Source of the DNA: a bacterium
Lineage (GTDB): Bacteria > Orphanbacterota > Orphanbacteria > Orphanbacterales > Orphanbacteraceae
Length of the DNA stretch: 64,000 nucleotides
Assembly: GCA_025782575.1 (NCBI GenBank)
Contig: JALGYY010000010.1
Coordinates: 62,001-126,000, forward strand
Direction of reading: 5' to 3'
Of this stretch, positions 52,810 through 62,195 are shown in pieces (positions within the stretch are counted from its first letter, which is position 1; every line of letters starts with the position of its first letter). A program made the translations under genes and the position numbers. The notes beneath the pieces are model-generated. The model was given only the letters and a program-made list of their open reading frames with translations. It made no database searches and was not told the origin of the DNA.

Positions 52810-54207
52810 TTATCCAGCCACACTCCGCTCCAGGTATTGCCCGGTCCCTCTCTTGCCGTGAAAGGCTCCGTCTCCTATGAGCAGTTCTCCACGCCTCCAC
52901 ACTTTGACCGGAACGCCCCGTACCGTCACACCCTCATAGAGCGTGTGGTCCACATTCGCGTGAGTGCTCTCCCCCGAAAACGTTCTCTCTTTCTTCGGAT
53001 CCCATAACACCACATCGGCATCGCTCCCCGGCAGGAGCGCACCCTTCCGCGGGTAGAGGCCGAACAGCTTGGCCGGATTGGTAGCTGTGATCTCCACGAA
53101 TCGGGAAACATCATAGTGACCGCCGTTCACCCCTCCGTGGTACATCATCATGAGGCGCTCTTCCATCCCAGGCGAGCCGTTCGGAATCTTCGCAAAATCC
53201 TCCCGGCCCAGGTCCTTCTGCCCCTTGAAATTAAAAGGGCAGTGATCGGTCGAGATAATCTGGAGCGTGTTGTCGGCGAGACCTTGCCAGAGGGCGGGCC
53301 AATTGTCGGCCGAACGAATCGGCGGCGACATGACAACTTTGGCCCCCTCGAAATCGGGAAGCTCATAGTCCTCGTACTTCTTGAACAGATACTGCGTGCA
53401 GCTCTCGGCGAATGCGGGAAGCCCGCGGCTTCTGGCACGCCTCACCTGATTCAGGGCGAGTTCATTGGTCAGATGAACGACGTAACATGGTGCGCCGGCC
53501 ATCTCGGCAATCGCGATGAACCGGCCGGTCGCCTCGGCTTCCGCTTCGGGGGGTCTGGTGAGCGCGTGCCACTTCGGTTCGAAATGCCCGTTCGCATGTG
53601 CTTCTTTCACCAGCTCATCGATCACGTCACCGTTTTCGCAGTGGGCCATGACAAGCTGGCCGGTCTCCCGCGCGATCCGAAGAGTATTGTAGAGGTCGGA
53701 GTCCGATACCTGGAAAAGGCCCTTATAAGCCATGAAGACCTTCAGGCTGCTGATCCCGCGATCGAGGAGCCCTGGAATCTCTTTCAGGACCGCTTCGTTG
53801 AAATCGGTAACGGCAAGATGGAAGCCGTAATCGATGACCGGCTTATCGCCGACCTTTTCGTGCCACTGATCGACAGTCTGGTTCAGCGTCTGCCCCGGTG
53901 TCTGTATGGCGAAATCGATATGGGTGGTCGTCCCTCCCCACGCCGCCCCTACATGACCCGTATAAAAGTCATCCGCTGAAACTGTCCCGCCGAACGGCAG
54001 GTCCAGATGGGTATGCACGTCGATACCGCCAGGGATCACGTAATGGCCCGACGCGTCGATCGTCTCGTCGGCGCCTCCGTCGAGCTTGACACCCGTATCG
54101 ACAATCTTCTCTCCCTCAATCATGAGATCGCCCTCGAAAACGCCTTCCGAGCTGACGATCCTGCCGCCGCGAATCAGGATTCTCTTATCTTTGCTGGTGC
54201 TGGACAT
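52810..54207 (-). CDS. hydA: Dihydropyrimidinase / D-hydantoinase
   Basis: Amidohydrolase opening the ring of dihydropyrimidines or hydantoins. 465 residues. The binuclear metal site is complete: His65 and His67 (DVHTHLD), carboxylated Lys156 (SSLKVFMAYKG), His189 (MAHCENGD), His245 (YVVHLTNE) and Asp321 (STDHCPF). Family-typical PPIRSADNWPALW and NPAKLFGLYPRKG are present. Length fits. GGGGGGAT precedes the start. It is alone on its strand segment, 70 bases downstream of ispF, so it may be the last gene of that operon or have its own promoter. No beta-ureidopropionase gene is nearby. Confidence 0.93.
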   Translation of the reverse strand: MSSTSKDKRILIRGGRIVSSEGVFEGDLMIEGEKIVDTGVKLDGGADETIDASGHYVIPGGIDVHTHLDLPFGGTVSADDFYTGHVGAAWGGTTTHIDFAIQTPGQTLNQTVDQWHEKVGDKPVIDYGFHLAVTDFNEAVLKEIPGLLDRGISSLKVFMAYKGLFQVSDSDLYNTLRIARETGQLVMAHCENGDVIDELVKEAHANGHFEPKWHALTRPPEAEAEATGRFIAIAEMAGAPCYVVHLTNELALNQVRRARSRGLPAFAESCTQYLFKKYEDYELPDFEGAKVVMSPPIRSADNWPALWQGLADNTLQIISTDHCPFNFKGQKDLGREDFAKIPNGSPGMEERLMMMYHGGVNGGHYDVSRFVEITATNPAKLFGLYPRKGALLPGSDADVVLWDPKKERTFSGESTHANVDHTLYEGVTVRGVPVKVWRRGELLIGDGAFHGKRGTGQYLERSVAG

Positions 54208-54277
54208 GACACATCCCCCCGATGGACAGATGAAACTGAATTCTGAAGCCTATTGTAACGCGAATGGGATGGTGTTG

Positions 54278-54760
54278 TCAGGCCGGGAGGAGAAGGGCGA
54301 CAGCATGAACGGCAATTCCCTCGCCCTTCCCGATCGCCCCCATCCCTTCGTTGGTCTTTCCCTTGATCGAAATCACTTCGGACTCGATACCGAGCGCCCC
54401 GGCGATCGCCGCCCGCATCGCCGGAACGTGCGGCGCCATTCTGGGTTCCTCGGCAATGATCACCACATCGATGTTGCCGACTACATATTCACTCCGGCTC
54501 AGCAGATCCCGTACTTCCCGCAGAAACTCCATACTCGACCTGTCTTTCTGATCGGCATCGGTGTTCGGGAAGAGTGTACCTATATCACCCGCTGCCATCG
54601 CCCCTAGAAGTGCGTCTACCACTGCATGACTGAGGACATCCGCATCGGAATGCCCGTCGAGACCGCTGGAGTACGGAATGGTCACCCCTCCTACGATCAG
54701 CGGCCGTCCCTCTATGAAACGGTGGGAATCGTAACCGACTCCGATCCGGGGGACGATCAT
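54278..54760 (-). CDS. ispF: 2-C-methyl-D-erythritol 2,4-cyclodiphosphate synthase
   Basis: MEP-pathway enzyme, 160 residues from ATG 54760. Metal ligands lie in RIGVGYDSHRF (Asp, His) and GLDGHSDADVLSHAVVDALLGA (His). C-terminal segment ISIKGKTNEGMGAIGKGEGIAVHAVALL is typical. The ATG overlaps the ispD stop (ATGA); a frame open to 54787 is rejected. Makes the cyclodiphosphate from the product of IspD and IspE. Last gene of the long operon. Confidence 0.96.
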   Translation of the reverse strand: MIVPRIGVGYDSHRFIEGRPLIVGGVTIPYSSGLDGHSDADVLSHAVVDALLGAMAAGDIGTLFPNTDADQKDRSSMEFLREVRDLLSRSEYVVGNIDVVIIAEEPRMAPHVPAMRAAIAGALGIESEVISIKGKTNEGMGAIGKGEGIAVHAVALLLPA

Positions 54761-55455
54761 GACTTTTCCTTTCGCGAGGCGATCCACGAGGCAAGAGCGA
54801 GGTCATCGGGCGTTGTCATCTTACGATTCCAGATGCTCGCTTCCACGATCTCGATTCCTACATTGAGCCGCTCGACGAGAGAGGCTTCATCTGTCCCTAC
54901 GAAGTGATCTGCCTCCGCCTGGCGATACGCCCTTCGGATCAGATCGATCCGGAAAGCCTGGGGGGTCTGGGCAAGAAGAAGCCGATCACGATCGACCGTC
55001 CGAAGCCCGTGCCCTTCCATTCGTTCTTTCACTGTTTCCACCGGAGAGCTCGCCACGATCGCGGCCCCCTTTTTCTTTGCCAGGGCGATTGTTTCCTCCA
55101 CTTCCCGATCAGTCACGAACGGTCGCACACCATCATGCACGACTACCAGCTCAGTTGATTCCGGCGCTGCGGTAAGGCCGCGGCCTACCGAGTCGAACCG
55201 GGTCCTGCCACCGGGCACGACGCGCACGGGTCTGTCGCACACGGCGAGGATCTCCCGGACCTTCTCCACTTCACTCGCCGCAGCAGCAACGATGACGAGA
55301 TCGATTGCCTCGGTTCGCTGAAGGGCTCGCACCGTATGGAGCAGAACCGGCTCACCGTCCAGCTCCAGAAACTGCTTCGGCTCAGACGTACCCATTCGCT
55401 TGCCCGCGCCTGCAGCCGGAACGATGGCGACAGTAATGACAGAATCCGGACTCAA
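54757..55455 (-). CDS. ispD: 2-C-methyl-D-erythritol 4-phosphate cytidylyltransferase
   Basis: Transfers CMP to MEP. 232 residues. The nucleotide motif VPAAGAGKRMG with PKQFLELDG, the metal region VVVHDGVRPFV, SSPVETVKE, and AQTPQAFR...TDEASLVE are all as expected. The TTG start at 55455 overlaps the mlaD stop (TTGA). Paired with ispF, it indicates the non-mevalonate isoprenoid pathway. Confidence 0.96.
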   Translation of the reverse strand: MSPDSVITVAIVPAAGAGKRMGTSEPKQFLELDGEPVLLHTVRALQRTEAIDLVIVAAAASEVEKVREILAVCDRPVRVVPGGRTRFDSVGRGLTAAPESTELVVVHDGVRPFVTDREVEETIALAKKKGAAIVASSPVETVKERMEGHGLRTVDRDRLLLAQTPQAFRIDLIRRAYRQAEADHFVGTDEASLVERLNVGIEIVEASIWNRKMTTPDDLALASWIASRKEKS

Positions 55456-56354
55456 AAGATCTCTAATTTCACATATCGTTTGGGGTTTTCGCGAACATCC
55501 ACGAGCAGCTTGTTCATGTTCCTGGTAGCGAGAAGCAACTCATTATAGAGTTCATCATCTTTGACGAGTTTACCGATCGTCCCCTGCCCCGACTCGACTC
55601 CTGCAATCAGATTTTCCAACGTGGATACGGAACGGTCGAGTCGATCGACGAGCGCTCGCGCCTTTACCGACGTTTCCGAAAGGGCTGTCAGGGAAGTGTC
55701 GATGTACCCCTCGCTCTTCGTGATAATACGGTCGATTCCCTCTGCCGCTGAACGGGCACTCGAAAGAGATCCCTCTATATCCGCACGATGGCTCGCTATG
55801 ATTTCCTTGAGGTCTGTCGAGATTTCTTCGAGATCAGCCAACGACTCTTCGAGCGGACCGACCACCTTCTGATCCTCCACGATTCTTTCGATCTCCTCGA
55901 TGATCTTCTTGAGGCTTTCGAATACCGGCTCGGCTTCTGACATCACCGCACCCACCCCGGCAATATAAGCCCCCTGATGCACCTTGTCGGGGTCGATCGC
56001 CGACCGACCGGATCCGGGCTCGATCGCCACCTGCATCTCGCCCATCAACCCGAAGCTTTCCACGCGAAACGATGCGTCCTCATAGAGCATGACGTCCGGG
56101 AGGAGTTCCAGCATGATCTTTACTTTGCGATCGCCCAAATCGATCGCAGCTACCTTTCCTTGCTTGACGCCCGAGACGCGGACCGCATCACCCACTTCGA
56201 TACCGCCCACCTGATCGAAAAGAACCTGCAGGCGCAATGTATCGCTCGTCAGGAACGACTCGGACAGGAAGACGATTCCGAATACCAATACGAGAATCGC
56301 CACAAGAACCGTGGCCCCCACCCTCAGTTCAATGTTCGATTCAGCCAAAATCAT
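55452..56354 (-). CDS. mlaD: MCE-family lipid transport protein (MlaD-like)
   Basis: 300 residues. TM helix at about 12-32 then one MCE domain (about 38-128: LQVLFDQVGGIEVGDAVRVSGVKQGKV, then FGLMGEMQVAIEPG), then a long helical coiled-coil region of about 150 residues that could form a periplasmic tube. Unlike short E. coli MlaD (about 180), the C-terminus is extended. Part of an ABC importer/exporter for phospholipid at the envelope. It lies 9 bases after mlaF and overlaps ispD by TTGA. Confidence 0.9.
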   Translation of the reverse strand: MILAESNIELRVGATVLVAILVLVFGIVFLSESFLTSDTLRLQVLFDQVGGIEVGDAVRVSGVKQGKVAAIDLGDRKVKIMLELLPDVMLYEDASFRVESFGLMGEMQVAIEPGSGRSAIDPDKVHQGAYIAGVGAVMSEAEPVFESLKKIIEEIERIVEDQKVVGPLEESLADLEEISTDLKEIIASHRADIEGSLSSARSAAEGIDRIITKSEGYIDTSLTALSETSVKARALVDRLDRSVSTLENLIAGVESGQGTIGKLVKDDELYNELLLATRNMNKLLVDVRENPKRYVKLEIF

Positions 56355-56363
56355 TCCTCCGGG

Positions 56364-57125
56364 TCAAACGGTCTGGATCGGACCTTCCGCCTTCCCGCAA
56401 ATGAACTGCTGGACGTACGGATTTTCAGTACCCTTCACATCTTCCACCGCGCCGTCAAAAACAATACGGCCCTCATGAAGCATGGCGATTCGATCCGCTA
56501 TTTTGTATGCGCTCGTCATGTCGTGGGTCACAGTAATCGAAGTGGCGTGAAAGCGCTTCTGAAGAGATCGGATCAGGTCGTTGATGACATCCGCCGTAAT
56601 CGGATCAAGCCCGGTTGTCGGCTCGTCGTACAGGATGATCTCAGGATCCATGGCGATCGCCCGCGCCAGAGCGGCCCGTTTCCGCATCCCGCCGGACAGC
56701 TCGGACGGCTTCTTGTCGATTGCACTTCTAAGATTGACAAGATCGAGCTGCACTTCCGCCGTCCTCCGAAGCTCTTCCGGCGACAGATGAAAATGCTCTT
56801 TGAGGCCGATCGAGACGTTCTCGCCCACAGTCATCGAATCGAACAGTGCCGAGGCCTGAAAGAGAAACCCGAATTTCTTTCGCACCTCGTACAGATCGCG
56901 GCGTCTCATGTGACTGACATCCACGCCATCCACATAGACCGCACCCTTGTCCGGTTGATGGAGGCCGATCATGTGACGGAGCAGCACGCTCTTGCCGCAA
57001 CCGCTCGGCCCTATGATGACGATCGATTCCCCCCGCCTGATATCGATGTCGACGCCTCGAAGCACATGCTGATCTCCGAACGACTTCTCCAGACCCTGAA
57101 CAGATAGGACAACCTCTTTGCTCAC
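56364..57125 (-). CDS. mlaF: ABC transporter ATP-binding protein (MlaF-like)
   Basis: 253 residues, GTG start. Walker A GPSGCGKSVLLRHMIGL, Q-loop FLFQASALFDSMTVGENV, signature LSGGMRKRAALARAIAMDPEI, Walker B ILYDEPTTGLDPI and the switch His in TVTHDM. FQASALFDS is typical of Mla/MCE ATPases. Powers the MlaE permease. GTGA overlap with the protease gene before it, a gene that separates it from mlaE. Confidence 0.94.
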   Translation of the reverse strand: MSKEVVLSVQGLEKSFGDQHVLRGVDIDIRRGESIVIIGPSGCGKSVLLRHMIGLHQPDKGAVYVDGVDVSHMRRRDLYEVRKKFGFLFQASALFDSMTVGENVSIGLKEHFHLSPEELRRTAEVQLDLVNLRSAIDKKPSELSGGMRKRAALARAIAMDPEIILYDEPTTGLDPITADVINDLIRSLQKRFHATSITVTHDMTSAYKIADRIAMLHEGRIVFDGAVEDVKGTENPYVQQFICGKAEGPIQTV

Positions 57126-57943
57126 CGGTCCACCAACGCCTCGCGGATCATGTTTTTGAGCGGGTTCACCGGGAGGGCGAGTCCGATTCCCGCAAACTGC
57201 GCCATCTCCACCGGAATGGACTCGATCTCGCTTAGAACATCCTGCCGGGACATGACAGGCCCCGGCGTTTTGACATGGGACTTCATCATCCCGATCACTT
57301 CGCCTGTGTCCTTCCGAAAGAGCGGACTCCCGCTCGTACCGATCGCCACGAGGGCGTCTACCTGAATCATTCTGAGGCGCGGCCCGTCAGGTTGGATCCG
57401 CCAGCGTCTCATGGAGGAGATATAGCCCATGGCCAGCGAGGGAACCACCTCGCTCTCCACAGTGTAACCGAGCGGAAATCCGATGAAGCCGACCTCTTCA
57501 CCCGCCCTCAAGTTATCGGAATTGCCCAGCCGTACAGGCGTAAACCCGTCGAAGTCGACCTTCAGGACGGCCGCGTCGAGACCGGATGCGGTAGCGATCA
57601 CTCTGGCGGGCAGATTGCGCTCCCTCTCTCCCCCCACACCGGGAATCGAAACTGTTACTTCCTCCCTTCCTGCGACTACGTGATAGCAGGTGAGCAGATG
57701 CCCCTTGTCATCGATGGCGAATGCGGTGCCGTAACTCGCGAATCCGGTGGACGAATCCTGAAACCATACGAGAACGGTAGAGAGGGAGTATTCGTCAAAA
57801 ATGTCAGCAACACTCTGGGCGGAAGCGGGTGCCGGAGCAGCCCAGACAAAAAGCAGAAGTGCCAGAAACGACTGCCACCGGGTGATCCCCGGTTCCTTTC
57901 CACAAATTCGAAGCGATTGGATCATCCGTCCGTAATTCCTCAT
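57122..57943 (-). CDS. Trypsin-like serine protease within the Mla operon
   Basis: 273 residues. Possible N-terminal signal/anchor (about 23-42, ending ASA-QS), then an S1C-type protease domain. The triad is His88 (LTCYHVVAG), Asp123 (GLDAAVLKV) and Ser204 (AIGTSGSPLF, in place of GNSGGPL). There is no PDZ domain, unlike DegP. It lies between mlaE and mlaF with 4-base overlaps on both sides (ATGA and GTGA), so it is expressed with the lipid transporter. A periplasmic protease acting on Mla components or envelope quality control is inferred. I know of no standard Mla operon with this gene. Confidence 0.83.
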   Translation of the reverse strand: MRNYGRMIQSLRICGKEPGITRWQSFLALLLFVWAAPAPASAQSVADIFDEYSLSTVLVWFQDSSTGFASYGTAFAIDDKGHLLTCYHVVAGREEVTVSIPGVGGERERNLPARVIATASGLDAAVLKVDFDGFTPVRLGNSDNLRAGEEVGFIGFPLGYTVESEVVPSLAMGYISSMRRWRIQPDGPRLRMIQVDALVAIGTSGSPLFRKDTGEVIGMMKSHVKTPGPVMSRQDVLSEIESIPVEMAQFAGIGLALPVNPLKNMIREALVDR

Positions 57944-58725
57944 GCGAAGATCCAGCTGAACAGAAACTCAGCCAGAATATAGTCCGAGATCAGAATCAGG
58001 AGGCACGACGAGACCACCGCGTGTGTGGCCGATTTACCGACCCCTTCGGCGCCGCCCGATGTTTGAAGCCCATAATAACATCCCATGAGTGCGATCACCA
58101 TTCCGAATACGAGCGATTTGATCATGCCGCTCCAGACATCGCTCGTCTCGAAGAAAAGCCTGAGACCGCTTACATAAGTTTCGCCGGACATGCCGAGAGA
58201 ACCGACCGCGGCGAGATAGCCACCGAAGATGGCGAGGCCGTCGGCGAAGATCGTTACCACAGGGATCATGATGGCTCCTGCCACGAATCGGGGGAGAACA
58301 AGATAGCGAGTCGAGTCGATCGCCATCGCTTCGAGCGCGTCGATCTGTTCCGTCACCTTCATGGTGCCGAGCTCAGCAGCGATCGACGCGCCTACCCGCC
58401 CGCCGACCACGAGGCCGGTAAGAACGGGTCCGAGTTCGATGAGCACCGAACGACCCACAACTGAACCGACGAACCGATCGGGAATCCAGTTCTGAAACTG
58501 GTAGGCCGCCTGTACCGCAGCCACGCCGCCCGTAAAGAATGACGTGACGATCACGAGCGGCAGTGAGCCGACGCCCATCTCCATCATCTGCACGACAGTG
58601 AGCCGAACCGTGCGAGGAAGCTGGGGGAGCACCTTGATTATGCGGACAACAAGAATCGCGAGTTCGCCCAGCTCGGCGATAGCGCGCATCGCTCCCCGCC
58701 CAAGGGAAGAAACGGCTTCGCGCAA
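57940..58725 (-). CDS. mlaE: MCE-system permease (MlaE-like)
   Basis: 261 residues with about 5-6 TM helices. Highly typical segments are SFFTGGVAAVQAAYQF, LGPVLTGLVVGGRVGASIAAELGTMKVTEQIDALEAM, and YLVLPRFVAGAIMIPV. The TTG start at 58725 has a perfect AGGAGG 6 bases upstream and sits one base after the dnaB stop, giving the usual family length; a frame open to 58791 has no such signal. Inner-membrane channel of the lipid transporter. Confidence 0.93.
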   Translation of the reverse strand: MREAVSSLGRGAMRAIAELGELAILVVRIIKVLPQLPRTVRLTVVQMMEMGVGSLPLVIVTSFFTGGVAAVQAAYQFQNWIPDRFVGSVVGRSVLIELGPVLTGLVVGGRVGASIAAELGTMKVTEQIDALEAMAIDSTRYLVLPRFVAGAIMIPVVTIFADGLAIFGGYLAAVGSLGMSGETYVSGLRLFFETSDVWSGMIKSLVFGMVIALMGCYYGLQTSGGAEGVGKSATHAVVSSCLLILISDYILAEFLFSWIFA

Positions 58726-58726
58726 C

Positions 58727-60151
58727 CTATTCCTCCTGAGGGACGACCTCTGATTCATCATTATCGTAGACAGGTTGATCGAAGTAAGCATCGGGCGCCG
58801 GATCTTCGAAGCGCATGAAGTCCTTGATAAAGGTCAGTTTGACGGTGCCCAGTTGACCGTTTCTATGCTTCCTGATCAAAAGCTCAGCGCGATTCCTGAG
58901 ACTCTCGTCGTCCGGATTGTAGACCTCTTCCCTGAAGAGAAAGATCACAACGTCGGCATCCTGCTCGATGGCCCCTGATTCCCGGAGGTCGGAAAGCACG
59001 GGTCGCTTGTCTTTCGGGTTTCGCATTTCCACCGCACGGGAGAGCTGAGAGAGGGCGACCACAGGAATCCGGAGTTCTTTCGCAAGCGCTTTCAGTGAAC
59101 GGGAGATATGGGAAATCTCCTGCTGCCGGTTTTCGTGGCGGCCGCCACCGGTCATGAGCTGCAGATAGTCGACAATCAGGAGCGAGAGATCGTGCTCCGC
59201 CGCGAGACGCCGCGCCTTGGCCCGCATTTCGAGAACGTTCAGCATGGGGCTGTCATCTATGAAAATCGGCGCTTCATAAAGAGAGTTGGCCGCCTGCACC
59301 AGTTTCTGCCATTCCGCACTGCTCAATCGACCGTTCCGCACCTTGTAACTGCTGAGCCGGGCATCGGAACAGATAAGCCGGTTCACAAGTTGATCGTTCG
59401 ACATTTCCAGGCTGAAGATCCCTACCGCTCTTTTCGATTGTAACGCGACATTCTGGGCGATGTTCAGCGCGAAGGCGGTCTTGCCCATCGATGGCCGTCC
59501 GGCGAAAATTATGAGATCGCTGTTCTGAAAACCGGAGAGGATCGAGTCGAGCTCCCTGTAACCGGAAGCGAGCCCGAGCGCCGACAGTCCTCCCTGCCTG
59601 ACAAGATCGATCTTCTTCACCACCTCACTCACAATCGGTTTCACACGCTGGAATCCCTGGGAGAGGCGGTTCTCCGAGATCTCGAAGATCGACTGCTCCG
59701 CTTTGTCCAGTAGAACGTCGACTTCGTCGGCCTGGTCATAGCTCTTCTGTACGATTTCAGTGCCGGTTCGAATCAGCTCGCGCCGTACCCACTTTTCCTT
59801 GATGAGATTGGCGTGATACGTGATGTGCGCCGCCGTGGCGACCGTGTCCAGCAAAGATGCGAGGTAGAGCCTCCCCCCGATTTTTTCGAGTGTTCCGTCA
59901 CGGTTCATCTCATCGGAAATGGTCAAGATGTCGATCGCCTCGTCCCGTTCGAAGAGATTCAGCATGGCCAAGTAGATCTTGCGGTGTGCTCCGCGGTAAA
60001 ACGCCTCCGTGCCGATCACTTCGATAGCACGTGTAATCGCCCGCGGTTCGATCAGAATTGCACCGAGCACCGCCATTTCGGCTTCGACGGCGCTCGGCGG
60101 AACTCGATCAAATGCGTCGCTCTTTTTTCCCTGGGGCAGGCCCACGTTCAA
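58727..60151 (-). CDS. dnaB: Replicative DNA helicase
   Basis: Hexameric helicase that unwinds at the fork. 474 residues. N-terminal domain (PPSAVEAEMAVLGAILIEP) binds primase; the RecA-like domain has Walker A FAGRPSMGKTAFALNIAQN, Walker B LSLLIVDYLQLM, and LSQLSRAVEMRNPKDKRPVLSDLRESGAIEQDAD. No intein visible. Start TTG 60151 after AAGAGGAG (short spacing); a GTG two codons later is possible. Eight bases after the UDG gene. Confidence 0.95.
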   Translation of the reverse strand: MNVGLPQGKKSDAFDRVPPSAVEAEMAVLGAILIEPRAITRAIEVIGTEAFYRGAHRKIYLAMLNLFERDEAIDILTISDEMNRDGTLEKIGGRLYLASLLDTVATAAHITYHANLIKEKWVRRELIRTGTEIVQKSYDQADEVDVLLDKAEQSIFEISENRLSQGFQRVKPIVSEVVKKIDLVRQGGLSALGLASGYRELDSILSGFQNSDLIIFAGRPSMGKTAFALNIAQNVALQSKRAVGIFSLEMSNDQLVNRLICSDARLSSYKVRNGRLSSAEWQKLVQAANSLYEAPIFIDDSPMLNVLEMRAKARRLAAEHDLSLLIVDYLQLMTGGGRHENRQQEISHISRSLKALAKELRIPVVALSQLSRAVEMRNPKDKRPVLSDLRESGAIEQDADVVIFLFREEVYNPDDESLRNRAELLIRKHRNGQLGTVKLTFIKDFMRFEDPAPDAYFDQPVYDNDESEVVPQEE

Positions 60152-60159
60152 AACTCCTC

Positions 60160-60948
60160 TTAGTCCGACCTGATTTTCCGATACTCATCCCGCAGCATCT
60201 TGAAATCATTCCATACCGGGCGTTTGTAGCTCTCGTTCCGGAGACAGGCGGACGGATGATAGGTACAGATCAGCTTGATATCCCCATGATCATACCACCG
60301 ACCGCGCAATCGGCCGATCCCGTCGTTCGATTTTAGTAGCGTCTGCGAGGCGAATCGCCCGAGAGCGCAGATAATTCTGGGCTTCACGAGTTCGATCTGG
60401 CGTTTCAGCACCGGATTACACGTGGCCACCTCGTCCGGCTGGGGATCACGGTTTCCGGGCGGCCTGCATTTCACGATATTCGTGATATAGACATCTTCAC
60501 GCTTGATCCCCGCCGCAATGAGAATCTTATCGAGTAACTGTCCTGCCTTGCCGACGAACGGCTCGCCGATCCGATCCTCGTCGGCGCCCGGTCCCTCGCC
60601 GATGAACATCAGGTCGGCGTTTTCGTTACCGACGCCGAAGACGAGTTTGCTTCGCTTTTCATGAAGCCCACAGAGCCGACAATCGCCGACAGAATCTCTA
60701 AGCTCGGACAGGCTGGCGGCCGAAGACTCGTCCCCATCAGAATCAGGAGCGGCTACGGCGGACTCGGGAGTCGCGCTCGTGGTTGTCGCGGCAGTCGCGG
60801 TCGCGGTCCCCGGTTCTGCGCGGCCATCTTCGAAAAGCATGGCCCCCGGGAGCGGCTCCTCGCTCTTCCCCAGAATCAGTGGGGGATATCCGAACTCTCT
60901 CTGCTGTCGCAGGTAACGCAAAAACATCTCGCGTGCCTCGGCCGTCAT
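60160..60948 (-). CDS. Type-4 (Fe-S) uracil-DNA glycosylase
   Basis: 262 residues. Removes uracil from DNA. Motif [27 protein letters not shown] is characteristic, with [11 protein letters not shown] holding the conserved His. Fe-S cysteines: CRLCGLHEK and [19 protein letters not shown]-terminal extension of about 80 residues with an Ala/Thr-rich linker ([19 protein letters not shown]). The start overlaps coaBC (ATGA). Such proteins are sometimes annotated as DNA polymerase N-terminal-like. Confidence 0.92.
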   Translation of the reverse strand: MTAEAREMFLRYLRQQREFGYPPLILGKSEEPLPGAMLFEDGRAEPGTATATAATTTSATPESAVAAPDSDGDESSAASLSELRDSVGDCRLCGLHEKRSKLVFGVGNENADLMFIGEGPGADEDRIGEPFVGKAGQLLDKILIAAGIKREDVYITNIVKCRPPGNRDPQPDEVATCNPVLKRQIELVKPRIICALGRFASQTLLKSNDGIGRLRGRWYDHGDIKLICTYHPSACLRNESYKRPVWNDFKMLRDEYRKIRSD

Positions 60949-62195
60949 CGGCGATCCAGCATTTCGACCGCTCGATCGAGCAGCCGCCTGGCGATTTCGC
61001 TCTTCCGGACGAGTGGGATCACATCCCGCAAACCGTTCCGGCCGAGCAGAATCGCCTCGGTCTTCGGCTGATCGATCCCTCCGCCCGGCACGTCAGGGCG
61101 GTTGACGACAATCAGATCGAGATTCTTCTTCTCCAGCTTCCTGCGGCCGTTCTCTTCGATCGAATCGGTTTCGAGAGCGAAGCCGATGAGCACACCGATG
61201 GACTCCCGGTCGTCACCGATCGATTTCAATATGTCTTCCGTCGGTTCCAGCTCGATCGTAATCGGTCCCGTTCGCCTGGTCTTGGAACCGGACACGTTCT
61301 TGGCCCGGAAATCGCCGACCGCGGCGGCCATGATCACAATGTCTTTCCCACGGGCTTCGCGGACCACGTTTTCGGCCATCTCGCTCACCGTGCGCGCCTC
61401 AATCAAACGGACACCTTCAGGAGGATCGACAGACATCGCACCCGCTACCAGAACGACTTCCGCGCCCCGGCGACGCGCTTCCGACGCAATTGCCACACCC
61501 ATGCGGCCGCTGGATCGGTTAGTCAGCAACCGAACCGGATCGAGCGGCTCTTCCGTCCGCCCCGCCGTGACGAGCACTCTTCGGCCCACCAGATCACCAT
61601 TACGCCCGCCGAGTGCGCACTCAATCGCCGCCATCTGCTCTTCAGGCGACGCCAGACGACCCACCCCGTCGTAGCCGCATGCGAGCGGCCCCTCACCGGG
61701 GGATACGATCTGGACGCCGTCTTTTTCCAACTGGGCGATGTTTCGTTGTGTGGTCGGATGCTCCCACATGAACTTGTTCATCGCGGGAGCTGCAAGCACC
61801 GGACAGGTAGCCGCAAGATAGGATGTAGTGAGAAGGTCGTCGGCCACACCGGCCGCCATTTTCGCCAGAATATTCGCGGTGGCCGGCGCGATGAGAAAAA
61901 CGTCGGCCATCTGTGCCAGATCAATGTGGATCGGCCTCGATTCATCGCCGAAAGCGCTGCCCGGTCTGAATTCGCTATCGCTCTCCCAGAGCCCGATCGC
62001 CACACGCCTCCCCGTAAGCGCCTCGAAGCTCTCCCGGGTGACAAGCCGGGCAGCCGACCGGGTCATGATCACCTGGCATTTCCAGCCCGCCTTGGTAACG
62101 AGCCGAACCACCTCCAGAGCTTTGTAGGCGGCTATCCCCCCCGTTACGCCGAGCAGGATGTTCGTGCTAATCGTCGAACGAGTGGTTTTCGGCAT
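60945..62195 (-). CDS. coaBC: Bifunctional phosphopantothenoylcysteine decarboxylase/synthetase
   Basis: Two steps of coenzyme A synthesis: ligates cysteine to phosphopantothenate, then decarboxylates. 416 residues. N-terminal CoaC flavoprotein domain: GVTGGIAAYKALEV, catalytic PAMNKFMWEHPTTQRN, active-site Cys in LACGYDGVGRL. C-terminal CoaB domain: VTAGRTEEPLDPVRLLTNRSSGRMG and KNLDLIVVNRPD. Its start overlaps the rpoZ 3' end by 29 bases. Confidence 0.95.
   Translation of the reverse strand: MPKTTRSTISTNILLGVTGGIAAYKALEVVRLVTKAGWKCQVIMTRSAARLVTRESFEALTGRRVAIGLWESDSEFRPGSAFGDESRPIHIDLAQMADVFLIAPATANILAKMAAGVADDLLTTSYLAATCPVLAAPAMNKFMWEHPTTQRNIAQLEKDGVQIVSPGEGPLACGYDGVGRLASPEEQMAAIECALGGRNGDLVGRRVLVTAGRTEEPLDPVRLLTNRSSGRMGVAIASEARRRGAEVVLVAGAMSVDPPEGVRLIEARTVSEMAENVVREARGKDIVIMAAAVGDFRAKNVSGSKTRRTGPITIELEPTEDILKSIGDDRESIGVLIGFALETDSIEENGRRKLEKKNLDLIVVNRPDVPGGGIDQPKTEAILLGRNGLRDVIPLVRKSEIARRLLDRAVEMLDRR

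Noticed and set aside
53116-53979. Plus-strand open frame of 287 codons
   Set aside because: Antisense to the dihydropyrimidinase, whose metal-binding residues are all present.
56364-57107. Plus-strand frame of 376 codons (from 55977)
   Set aside because: Antisense to mlaD and mlaF; no recognised motifs.
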